Assembly: GCA_001577185.1 (NCBI GenBank)
Contig: LSCM01000018.1
Coordinates: forward strand, 1 to 12,686
Length of the DNA: 12,686 bases
From: Cloacimonetes bacterium TCS62
Lineage (GTDB): Bacteria > Cloacimonadota > Cloacimonadia > Cloacimonadales > TCS61
Direction of reading: 5' to 3'
Part shown: positions 7,741 through 12,686 of the stretch, in pieces
Layout: each line of letters begins with the position of its first letter
Position numbering within the stretch: position 1 is the stretch's first letter
Position numbers and translations under genes: made by a program
The notes under the pieces: model-generated
Database searches by the model: none
The model's input: only the letters and a program-made list of their open reading frames with translations
Told to the model about the DNA's origin: nothing

Positions 7741-8475
7741 ATGCCAAGTTTTTACGCACCAAACTTAAAAGAGAATAGCAAGCAGATCGAATTGATCGGA
7801 AATGAGAAACATCATATCTGTAATGTTTTTAGAAAAGATGTTAACGATGATATTTTGTTAACAAATGGTAACGGAATATTAGCCACAGCTATAATAAAAA
7901 GCACCGATTCAAAGAAGGTGATACTTAAAATAGAATCCACTACTAAGATTAGTCAATCACAACCTATCGTCACTGCAGCATTTTCTCTTTTAAAGAACAA
8001 GCATGATCAATTGATCGTTGAAAAACTCACAGAACTTGGAGTAAAAGAGTTTTTTCCAATAACGACTGAACGAACTATACGCAAAATATCTAAAAATACA
8101 ATTCCAAAATTTAAAAAAGTTGCAGTTTCAGCTATTAAACAGTGTGATAATGCTTATTTACCTAAGATTTATGAAGTACAGACGCTAGAAAACCTTATTA
8201 GTAGGTTACAAAAAAGGGGTCTAATTCCTCTGACAGCTTTAGAAACAGACGAATCTACAAAACTATATGATATCACCAAAGATCGATATAGTTCTTATTG
8301 TTTTATAATTGGTCCTGAAGGGGGATTTACATCTGAAGAGATCCGATTTTTAAAAAAGCAGAAAGTTCAAACCTTTACTTTAGGTAATCATATTTTACGA
8401 GCTGAAACAGCTGCTATTGCAACAGCTTCTCAATTGCTTTCATTTCATTTACAAAAAAATTCAAAATATTACTAA
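7741..8475 (+). CDS. rsmE: 16S rRNA (uracil-1498-N3) methyltransferase RsmE
   Basis: RsmE methylates N3 of U1498 in the 30S decoding region, using S-adenosylmethionine. This 244-residue protein has normal family length. An N-terminal PUA-like RNA-binding domain (MPSFYAPNL, then GNEKHHICNVFRKD) precedes a SPOUT methyltransferase domain. The domain opens with LLKNKHDQLIVEKLTELGV (about 83-101) and carries the knot motifs GPEGGFTSEE from 191 and LRAETAA at 219-225, the strongest RsmE signature. GAGGAG 5 bases upstream supports the ATG. rsmE is often found beside dnaJ, as in the Bacillus dnaK operon where prmA stands between them; prmA is missing here. The stop is 5 bases before cca, so the two are co-transcribed. 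Confidence 0.95.
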   Translation: MPSFYAPNLKENSKQIELIGNEKHHICNVFRKDVNDDILLTNGNGILATAIIKSTDSKKVILKIESTTKISQSQPIVTAAFSLLKNKHDQLIVEKLTELGVKEFFPITTERTIRKISKNTIPKFKKVAVSAIKQCDNAYLPKIYEVQTLENLISRLQKRGLIPLTALETDESTKLYDITKDRYSSYCFIIGPEGGFTSEEIRFLKKQKVQTFTLGNHILRAETAAIATASQLLSFHLQKNSKYY

Positions 8476-8480
8476 GAGAC

Positions 8481-9761
8481 ATGATGTTACAAAAAATTGA
8501 AAAAGTTATAGCAGCTAGAATAATTGGAACCATATTCGAACATAAAACATACATTGTTGGAGGTTACGTTCGGGACCAATTAATGGGTAAAAACAGCGAA
8601 GATATGGATATTGTAGTAGAATTAAAGAATGGCGGTATTAAGTTAGCTAATTTTCTTTTTGAACATGGGATCTCAACTTCTCCAGTAGTTTTCGACAAAT
8701 TTGGTACATCTCAAATAGAAATAAAGGATCATAAGATAGAGCTTGTAATGACGAGAAAAGAATTCTACCGTACAAAAAATAGAAAACCTATCGTGCAATT
8801 TGCAGATCTCAAAGAAGATGTTTATAGACGTGACTTTACTATAAATTCACTATTAAAAGATATTGTTAGTGGCGAGATAATCGATCTTACACAAAAAGGT
8901 GTTTCTGATATTAACAATAAGATCATTAGAACTACTCATGATTCCGACAGTATTTTTAAAGATGATCCTTTGAGAATGCTAAGAGCGATAAGATTTTCAA
9001 TTCAACTGGCTTTTGAGATAGAAAAAGAGACCTACGTAAGCATACAAAAAAATGCGGAAGAATTAGAGCATATTTCACAAGAAAGGAAACGGGATGAACT
9101 GATCAAAATACTCATTAATGATAAACCTGAAACCGGTATAAAATTGCTTATAGAAAGTGATTTAATGGAATACATAATACCAGAATTGTCAAAGTTATGC
9201 CAAGATCGATCCAGCGATGGGCTGCTGCATACTTTTAAAATGTTAAGTAATGTTAATGACGATATAATTCTAAGACTTGCATCTCTTTTGGTTGATATAA
9301 AAAAAACAGCTAAAATTGTATTAAAAAGATTAAAAATACCTAATAAAATTATTAAAACTATAGTATTATTGCTCGATAATCTTGATGTTTTTGAGCAATA
9401 TAGTGCTGAGCTTAAATATTTGGATAGAAAAACAATTATTAGATATATCCTTGATTATAATGATAATTTAGAATATCTTTTGCAGTTTATACATGCTCAT
9501 AATTTGTCACAAAGTAAGAATTCCAAACTTGAACATCAGATTCCAATGTTACAAAAACGTATCGAAAAAATAGAAAATAAATATAAAATAAATATGTTGC
9601 CAATTAATGGAAATGATATTATATTACATTATGGAATCAAGGAAGGAAAAAAAGTTGGCAAATTATTGAGAGATGCAAAAGAAATTTGGCTTGAGCATCC
9701 CGATTGGGATAAAGATAAAATTTTAAGAAACTTAACTTTAAGGAGGCAACATGAGCGATAG
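8481..9761 (+). CDS. cca: Class II tRNA nucleotidyltransferase (CCA-adding type), no intact HD domain
   Basis: The protein adds or repairs the 3' CCA of tRNA. Of its 426 residues, the head holds GGYVRD (27-32) and DMD (41-43), whose two Asp residues bind catalytic metals. RRDFTINSL (116-124) and DDPLRMLRAIRF (from 161) match motifs B-D; the nucleotide-selecting EDxxR motif reads DDxxR here. ERKRDELIKIL (from 201) fits motif E. The segment between motif A and RRDFT is present, favouring CCA addition over a CC-only enzyme, but A-adding or poly(A) activity cannot be excluded. Where many bacterial homologues have HDIGK and further His residues, this one reads VDIKK with the middle of the domain missing, resembling the short Geobacillus-type enzyme. 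A second in-frame ATG at 8484 is an alternative start; GAGA upstream is a weak ribosome binding site. Its end overlaps the next gene by 11 bases. Confidence 0.9.
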   Translation: MMLQKIEKVIAARIIGTIFEHKTYIVGGYVRDQLMGKNSEDMDIVVELKNGGIKLANFLFEHGISTSPVVFDKFGTSQIEIKDHKIELVMTRKEFYRTKNRKPIVQFADLKEDVYRRDFTINSLLKDIVSGEIIDLTQKGVSDINNKIIRTTHDSDSIFKDDPLRMLRAIRFSIQLAFEIEKETYVSIQKNAEELEHISQERKRDELIKILINDKPETGIKLLIESDLMEYIIPELSKLCQDRSSDGLLHTFKMLSNVNDDIILRLASLLVDIKKTAKIVLKRLKIPNKIIKTIVLLLDNLDVFEQYSAELKYLDRKTIIRYILDYNDNLEYLLQFIHAHNLSQSKNSKLEHQIPMLQKRIEKIENKYKINMLPINGNDIILHYGIKEGKKVGKLLRDAKEIWLEHPDWDKDKILRNLTLRRQHER

Positions 9762-10158
9762 TAAAGTTACCAAAGCTGTACGAGAAGCTGTAATTAAAGC
9801 GATTCATGCAGGAGATGATGCAGTAAAGGCAGTAACAAAAATTACTAAGGAAGTAGTTAAAACCACAAAAAATGAAGATCTGGAAACAAAAGAAAAAGCT
9901 CAGAAATTGGCACAAGAAGCCTTGGAAGGTGCTAAGGAAGGATTTGAAAAAGCAAAACCACCAACTGAAGAATTTTTGAAAAAAGCTTCTGTCACAATTA
10001 GCGAAACAATCAAGCAAAATGCTCCAAAAGTTGCGACCTTTGCCAAAGAAGTATATCAAGGTATTGTTGCAGGTGCAAAAGAGGTCATTGAAGAATCTAA
10101 AAAAGAGGAAAAGACTAGTAAAGAGGAAACCACAAATACTGAAAAACGGGAAAAATAG
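9751..10158 (+). CDS. Small Lys/Ala/Glu-rich helical protein of unknown function
   Basis: I do not recognise a named family for this 135-residue protein. It lacks Cys and Trp, has no signal peptide or membrane segment, and is dominated by Ala, Lys and Glu. Loosely repeated amphipathic stretches such as AVREAVIKAI, ALEGAKEGFEKA and YQGIVAGAKEVIEE suggest long amphipathic helices like those of LEA group or apolipoprotein-like proteins. The last 25 residues are a charged, Thr/Lys/Glu-rich tail that is probably disordered. The gene is real by context: a perfect AGGAGG (9741-9746) lies 4 bases before the ATG, the start overlaps the cca end by 11 bases, and a strong terminator follows. The antisense frame here, rich in Phe and Cys, is a shadow. 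A stress-protective, membrane- or nucleoid-associated role is conceivable, but nothing decides between them. Confidence 0.8.
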   Translation: MSDSKVTKAVREAVIKAIHAGDDAVKAVTKITKEVVKTTKNEDLETKEKAQKLAQEALEGAKEGFEKAKPPTEEFLKKASVTISETIKQNAPKVATFAKEVYQGIVAGAKEVIEESKKEEKTSKEETTNTEKREK

Positions 10159-10185
10159 ATTATAATTATCCTTACAAAAAATCAT

Positions 10186-10218
10186 AAGTTCCTGTTTTTC
10201 AATCAGGAACTTTTTTTT
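10186..10218 (+). terminator. Rho-independent terminator after the rsmE-cca unit
   Basis: AAGTTCCTG (10186-10194) pairs perfectly with CAGGAACTT (10204-10212) around a 9-base loop, and eight T residues (10211-10218) follow. It closes the operon 27 bases after the small helical gene and isolates the TIR-like gene downstream. Confidence 0.92.
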
Positions 10219-10264
10219 GATTAGGTTGATTTAGTCTTGTAAAGATCATAATGGGAGAATCATT

Positions 10265-11065
10265 ATGAAAAAAAATATAGTATTAAAAATTCCATTAAGA
10301 GAAGCCGAAAATAGTTTGAATGCGATGATTCAAAGAGGAAGATCATTATATGAAACACCAATTGATAATATAAATACTTGGAAACGTATAGAAAAAAAAT
10401 ATAATGATTGGAATTCAATTAATTATGAAAAGTTAACTAAATTATTTAATGATAAAAAAATAGCAAAAGAGTATTCTTCGGCTTCTTGGAGAGTTGGCCA
10501 AATATTTATTTCCGGTCATCTACTCAAAGAAAAAACAGAAAAACTTAAAAGCAATATTAATAATAAAATCGAGAAATTAAGTGCGATTAAAACGGGATTA
10601 GATATTTTTTCCTCAGAAAGTTCAAATATTCAAACAACTAAAAAGAATAAGGTCTTTTTTGTTTATGGATCAAATTGCGAAATCAAAAGTGAGGTTTTAA
10701 AATATTTAAGAGCTATCGAACTTGAACCTATCATACTTAATGAACTTGCAGAAGCTGGTAAAACTATTATTGATATGATCCAAGATCAAGATGAAGTAAA
10801 ATATGCGATAGTTTTACTCACTCCCGATAATGTTGCCGGGAAATATTCAGAAAAAGCAAATTTTCATGCTACCCAGAATGTTATCTTAGAACTTGGTATC
10901 TTTATTGGACTTTTTGGTAGAAAGAATGTTTATGCACTTGCAGAAGAAGAAGTTGAACTACCTGCTGATTATCATGGTTTTGAATATATTATGATAAGTG
11001 ATACAAATAGCTGGAAAAATAAACTAAGCGAGGAATTAGATAAAACAGAATTAAAGTCACCTTAG
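10265..11065 (+). CDS. TIR-like domain protein (CAP12/Pycsar-effector type, PF10137-like), probable defence NADase
   Basis: This 266-residue protein has two parts. Residues 1-120 are mainly helical, with conserved-looking Trp and Tyr (NTWKRIEKKYNDWNSINY) and a KEYSSASWRVG segment. This resembles, from memory, the N-terminal module attached to many 'predicted nucleotide-binding, TIR-like' proteins. Residues about 129-262 form a TIR-like fold: VFFVYGSN (130-137), EPIILNE, EAGKTII (163-169), AIVLLTPD (181-188), QNVILELGIFIG with the likely catalytic Glu209, and LPADYHG (232-238). Family members include NAD+-cleaving effectors in CBASS and Pycsar defence, so NADase-driven abortive infection is the inferred role. 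No cyclase, STING or CD-NTase gene is adjacent. GGGAG 7 bases before the ATG supports the start. It stands alone between hairpins, and no good promoter is visible. Confidence 0.88.
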   Translation: MKKNIVLKIPLREAENSLNAMIQRGRSLYETPIDNINTWKRIEKKYNDWNSINYEKLTKLFNDKKIAKEYSSASWRVGQIFISGHLLKEKTEKLKSNINNKIEKLSAIKTGLDIFSSESSNIQTTKKNKVFFVYGSNCEIKSEVLKYLRAIELEPIILNELAEAGKTIIDMIQDQDEVKYAIVLLTPDNVAGKYSEKANFHATQNVILELGIFIGLFGRKNVYALAEEEVELPADYHGFEYIMISDTNSWKNKLSEELDKTELKSP

Positions 11066-11086
11066 TTTATTTATTTTATAAACTAA
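11062..11086 (+). terminator. Possible weak terminator after the TIR-like gene
   Basis: TTAGTTTAT (11062-11070) pairs perfectly with ATAAACTAA (11078-11086) around a 7-base loop, and TCTTTC follows. The stem is almost all A-T, overlaps the stop codon at 11063-11065 and has a poor T-run, so termination would be weak. Confidence 0.45.
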
Positions 11087-11132
11087 TCTTTCAATAATTT
11101 AAGTGCTCTAAAAAGACTTCACATTATTTTGT

Positions 11133-11161
11133 TTGACAGATTCCATTCATTATTATTTACT
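11133..11161 (+). promoter_or_regulatory. Candidate promoter of the 31-codon small ORF
   Basis: A perfect TTGACA at 11133-11138 and TTTACT at 11156-11161 (four of six matches) are separated by the ideal 17 bases. The element sits 32 bases before the ATG of the small ORF and its GGGGGA ribosome binding site, a coherent arrangement in otherwise gene-free DNA. Confidence 0.5.
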
Positions 11162-11193
11162 TATTTTTAGTAAATCTTTTGGGGGAATATTAG

Positions 11194-11289
11194 ATGACAA
11201 GTAGAATGAAAAAACTACCTGGATTTAAAAAGATGGGTTTAAATTCACGCAGAATAATGATGAATCATCTTAGTTTCAATTTAAGGTGA
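11194..11289 (+). CDS. Candidate small basic protein, 31 residues, unknown
   Basis: This short open frame was found by reading the intergenic DNA. It has GGGGGA at 11181-11186, 7 bases before the ATG, and the candidate promoter just described. The product has eight Lys/Arg residues and no Asp or Glu, with MKKLPGFKKMG near the N-terminus and NSRRIMMNHL near the centre. It has no hydrophobic segment, so it does not look like a membrane-type toxin. A nucleic-acid-binding or ribosome-associated peptide would fit the charge. It resembles nothing I know, and it may equally be a chance frame, though chance does not readily supply promoter, spacing and ribosome binding site together. Confidence 0.4.
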   Translation: MTSRMKKLPGFKKMGLNSRRIMMNHLSFNLR

Positions 11290-11421
11290 TAATTTAAAGC
11301 CAGAATTTAATAACTATTTTTCTTTTTCAAATCCTATTTTTATAAAATTTTATAGACAACATTCGGAGGTCAGATTCCTGACACTCATAAATTGAGAATT
11401 CGTTATTTTTAGAAACTATCA
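11290..11421. other. Gene-free intergenic DNA between convergent units
   Basis: The 356 bases between the TIR-like gene and the TPR gene hold the small ORF at 11194-11289 and, in this remaining part, no coding potential that I can support. Two structured spots are visible: a perfect 14-base A/T palindrome at 11341-11354 and a GTCAG-ATTC-CTGAC hairpin at 11369-11382 next to GGAGG. No clear terminator for the minus-strand TPR gene is seen, as neither structure has a T-run in that direction. Confidence 0.7.
11369..11382. repeat. Short GC-richer hairpin, possible dispersed-repeat (REP-like) unit
   Basis: GTCAG (11369-11373) and CTGAC (11378-11382) form a 5-base-pair stem with an ATTC loop, flanked on the left by ATTCGGAG. 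It stands out as a GC-richer island in very AT-rich DNA, the usual look of REP-type palindromes. Only one copy occurs in the window, so repetition is not shown. Confidence 0.25.
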
Positions 11422-12234
11422 TTATTTTTTCTTTTTCATTTTCTCTTTAAAATGTTTAAATGCTTCTTCAATCATAGCCATCCCCTTATAAGTTTGTCCA
11501 ACATGGAAATTATTTATGATCTCTTCATCGGAATCACCCTCTTGTAAAGATTCAATCCCATAAGCATAAAGCATCTCCTGATCCATTAGTAATGTATTTA
11601 TCTTTTCTTGAGCACCAGCATGATCTGGCTGTAATTTTAAAACTATATTGAAATGCTTTAGTGCTCGAGGAATTTTCTTTAAGCTTAAATATGCTAAACC
11701 CAGGTGATATTGTACAGAAACTACTTGAGTATCTTCAGATGAGATCTTTTCTAAACATTCAATAGCTTCTTTGAACCTTCCGGCAGTTTTAAGTGAAATC
11801 GCACCTTGATAATATCCAAGAGTAGATTTGGGATTTTTATCGTGAATAGCAGCAAAATTTTCGATAGATTTTGCGGTATTCCCTTTATGATAATAAGCCA
11901 ATCCTATCCAGTAATGAGCCATATAAAGGTCCGATTCTTCTTCAATGATCCTTAAGAGAACTTCAATCGCTTTCGAAAACTCTGTAGCTCGATAGTAGGA
12001 GATTCCCAACCGATATAAAGCTAGGCTATAATTGGGTTTTAATTTCACTACTTTTTCATAATACTTTATCGAATCTTCTATATCACCTAAAGTATAATAC
12101 AGCTCACCAAGTTTAGAAATGATCTTAATATTATCTTTGTCATTTTCTAAGTTCTTTTTATATTCGGTAACTGCTTTCCGAAGTTTACCCTGCATTTCAT
12201 ACTTCTCTGCTTTACTGTATTCTTGTGTAATCAT
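11422..12234 (-). CDS. Tetratricopeptide-repeat (TPR) protein
   Basis: This 270-residue protein is built almost wholly of TPR helix pairs, which form a protein-binding solenoid. Repeats can be read at about 9-37 (first, divergent), 38-70 (KLGELYYTLGDIEDSIKYYE), 71-104 (LYRLGISYYRATEFSKAIEV), 105-138 (YWIGLAYYHKGNTAKSIENF), 139-172, 173-206 (YHLGLAYLSLKKIPRALKHF) and a last one at about 243-270 (HVGQTYKGMAMIEEAFKHFK). An acidic linker (LQEGDSDEEII) precedes the last repeat and the C-terminus is a lysine run. There is no signal peptide or membrane segment, so it is probably cytoplasmic. The partner is unknown. It lies 95 bases after the malic enzyme gene on the same strand and may be co-transcribed with it. 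AAAGG about 10 bases before the ATG, overlapping the stop of a small upstream ORF, is the probable ribosome binding site. Confidence 0.9.
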   Translation of the reverse strand: MITQEYSKAEKYEMQGKLRKAVTEYKKNLENDKDNIKIISKLGELYYTLGDIEDSIKYYEKVVKLKPNYSLALYRLGISYYRATEFSKAIEVLLRIIEEESDLYMAHYWIGLAYYHKGNTAKSIENFAAIHDKNPKSTLGYYQGAISLKTAGRFKEAIECLEKISSEDTQVVSVQYHLGLAYLSLKKIPRALKHFNIVLKLQPDHAGAQEKINTLLMDQEMLYAYGIESLQEGDSDEEIINNFHVGQTYKGMAMIEEAFKHFKEKMKKKK

Positions 12235-12240
12235 CTCAGC

Positions 12241-12321
12241 CTACCTTTCAAATTTATTAACAGCGACACAAGATCTAGATTCAAGACAACTTAAATTTAC
12301 TTGATCGATCTCTTCGTTCAT
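12241..12321 (-). CDS. Candidate 26-residue small ORF between malic enzyme and TPR genes
   Basis: On the minus strand an ATG at 12321-12319 opens a frame that fills nearly all of the 95-base spacer and stops at 12243-12241, only 6 bases before the TPR start. The stop lies within the TPR gene's ribosome binding region (GAAAGGTAGG), a layout that would allow translational coupling. The product is acidic at the start (MNEEIDQV) and has two cysteines in SCLESRSCVAV. No ribosome binding site is evident before its ATG, and I recognise no relative. It may be a chance frame or a coupling leader. Confidence 0.25.
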   Translation of the reverse strand: MNEEIDQVNLSCLESRSCVAVNKFER

Positions 12322-12329
12322 TAATATTT

Positions 12330-12686
12330 TTATCTTACCTCTTCTATAGCTTGCTTAATAGCCTTCTTTAGGATTTCTTGCGGAGGATTTTTAATAAATT
12401 CATTTTTCATTAATGATCCTGTCATGTTTCTGGAATATTCTATATCTTTTCCAGCTAGTTCATGCGCTTCGTCCCAAGTCATTTCTACTCGAGCAACTCC
12501 ATCCTTAATTGCTTGCATAGCAACATCTGCCGCCTCTACAGCAAATACTCCCGATTCATCCATTGTAGGTACGATATTTTCAGGATCAATTCCTCGTTTT
12601 TCTGCATAATCTGCAAGTGAATGAGCAGCTGCAATTGCCATGTTATCCGTTACTTTCTTTGCTCTCACTAATAATGCACCTTTAAG
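12330..12686 (-). CDS. Malic enzyme, C-terminal part (gene runs off the right edge)
   Basis: Malic enzyme decarboxylates malate to pyruvate with reduction of NAD(P)+. Only the last 118 residues are in the window. The frame stays open to the edge (LKGALL before VRAKKVTDNMAIAAAHSLA), so the GTG at 12668 is internal and not a start. The segment GALxVRAKKxTDxMxIAAAHxLA followed by GIDPENIVPTMDE matches the end of the NAD-binding domain of short bacterial and archaeal malic enzymes. Because the protein ends soon after (KQAIEEVR), it lacks the phosphotransacetylase-like domain of the long MaeB type. Cofactor preference cannot be told from this part. Confidence 0.88.
   Translation of the reverse strand, partial: LKGALLVRAKKVTDNMAIAAAHSLADYAEKRGIDPENIVPTMDESGVFAVEAADVAMQAIKDGVARVEMTWDEAHELAGKDIEYSRNMTGSLMKNEFIKNPPQEILKKAIKQAIEEVR

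Noticed and set aside
9637..10185. Long antisense frame rich in Phe and Cys opposite the cca end and the helical protein
   Set aside because: It is the mirror of Lys/Glu-rich codons, lacks a ribosome binding site, and conflicts with two better supported genes.
10226..10252. TTGATT and CATAAT as a promoter for the TIR-like gene
   Set aside because: The spacer is only 15 bases, and the predicted start would fall downstream of the GGGAG ribosome binding site, so the arrangement does not work.
11100..11125. AGTGCTC-containing stretch as a second CIRCE
   Set aside because: There is no matching GAGTGCTAA or TTAGCACTC partner at the 9-base spacing.
11341..11354. Perfect 14-base A/T palindrome
   Set aside because: In DNA of this composition an all-A/T palindrome of this size is weak evidence for an operator, and no promoter lies beside it.
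1..12686. CRISPR arrays, tRNA or rRNA genes, insertion sequences, transposases
   Set aside because: I saw no regularly spaced repeats, cloverleaf-like or rRNA-like sequence, or transposase reading frames on either strand.

Overview
The window is AT-rich DNA (about one third G+C by eye) from a bacterium, with tightly packed genes, strong Shine-Dalgarno sites and intrinsic terminators. The DnaK ATPase domain carries the longer loop typical of Gram-negative-type DnaKs (around residues 65-105). The first gene encodes a secreted peptidase with a Sec signal. Together these suggest a diderm, low-GC lineage. HrcA/CIRCE control and an S9D-type peptidase would fit an FCB-group or Cloacimonadota-like organism, but this placement is tentative.

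Layout. (1) 129-2516, plus: a secreted prolyl-oligopeptidase-clan peptidase of the glutamyl-endopeptidase (S9D) type. (2) 2609-7695, plus: a heat-shock operon hrcA-grpE-dnaK-dnaJ. It is preceded by an imperfect CIRCE operator, has a hairpin in front of the dnaK ribosome binding site, a terminator-like attenuator between dnaK and dnaJ, and a strong terminator after dnaJ. (3) 7696-10218, plus: rsmE, a class II tRNA nucleotidyltransferase and a small Lys/Ala/Glu-rich helical protein, nearly contiguous and closed by a strong terminator. (4) 10265-11065, plus: a single gene for a TIR-like protein of the kind found in anti-phage defence, followed by a 356-base stretch that holds a candidate 31-codon basic small ORF with its own promoter and ribosome binding site. 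(5) 11422-12686, minus: the 3' end of a malic enzyme gene, a candidate 26-codon small ORF, and a TPR-repeat protein.

How the genes work together: HrcA represses the chaperone operon through CIRCE until stress titrates it away. GrpE, DnaK and DnaJ form the Hsp70 cycle. RsmE (16S rRNA methylation) and the CCA enzyme (tRNA 3'-end maturation and repair) are translation-maintenance genes. rsmE is a known neighbour of dnaJ in other bacteria, but prmA, which often lies between them, is absent here. The TIR-like gene is the one clearly accessory element, and the most likely place for an undescribed system is this gene with the small ORF and intergenic DNA beside it. The evidence for a system rather than a solitary effector is thin.
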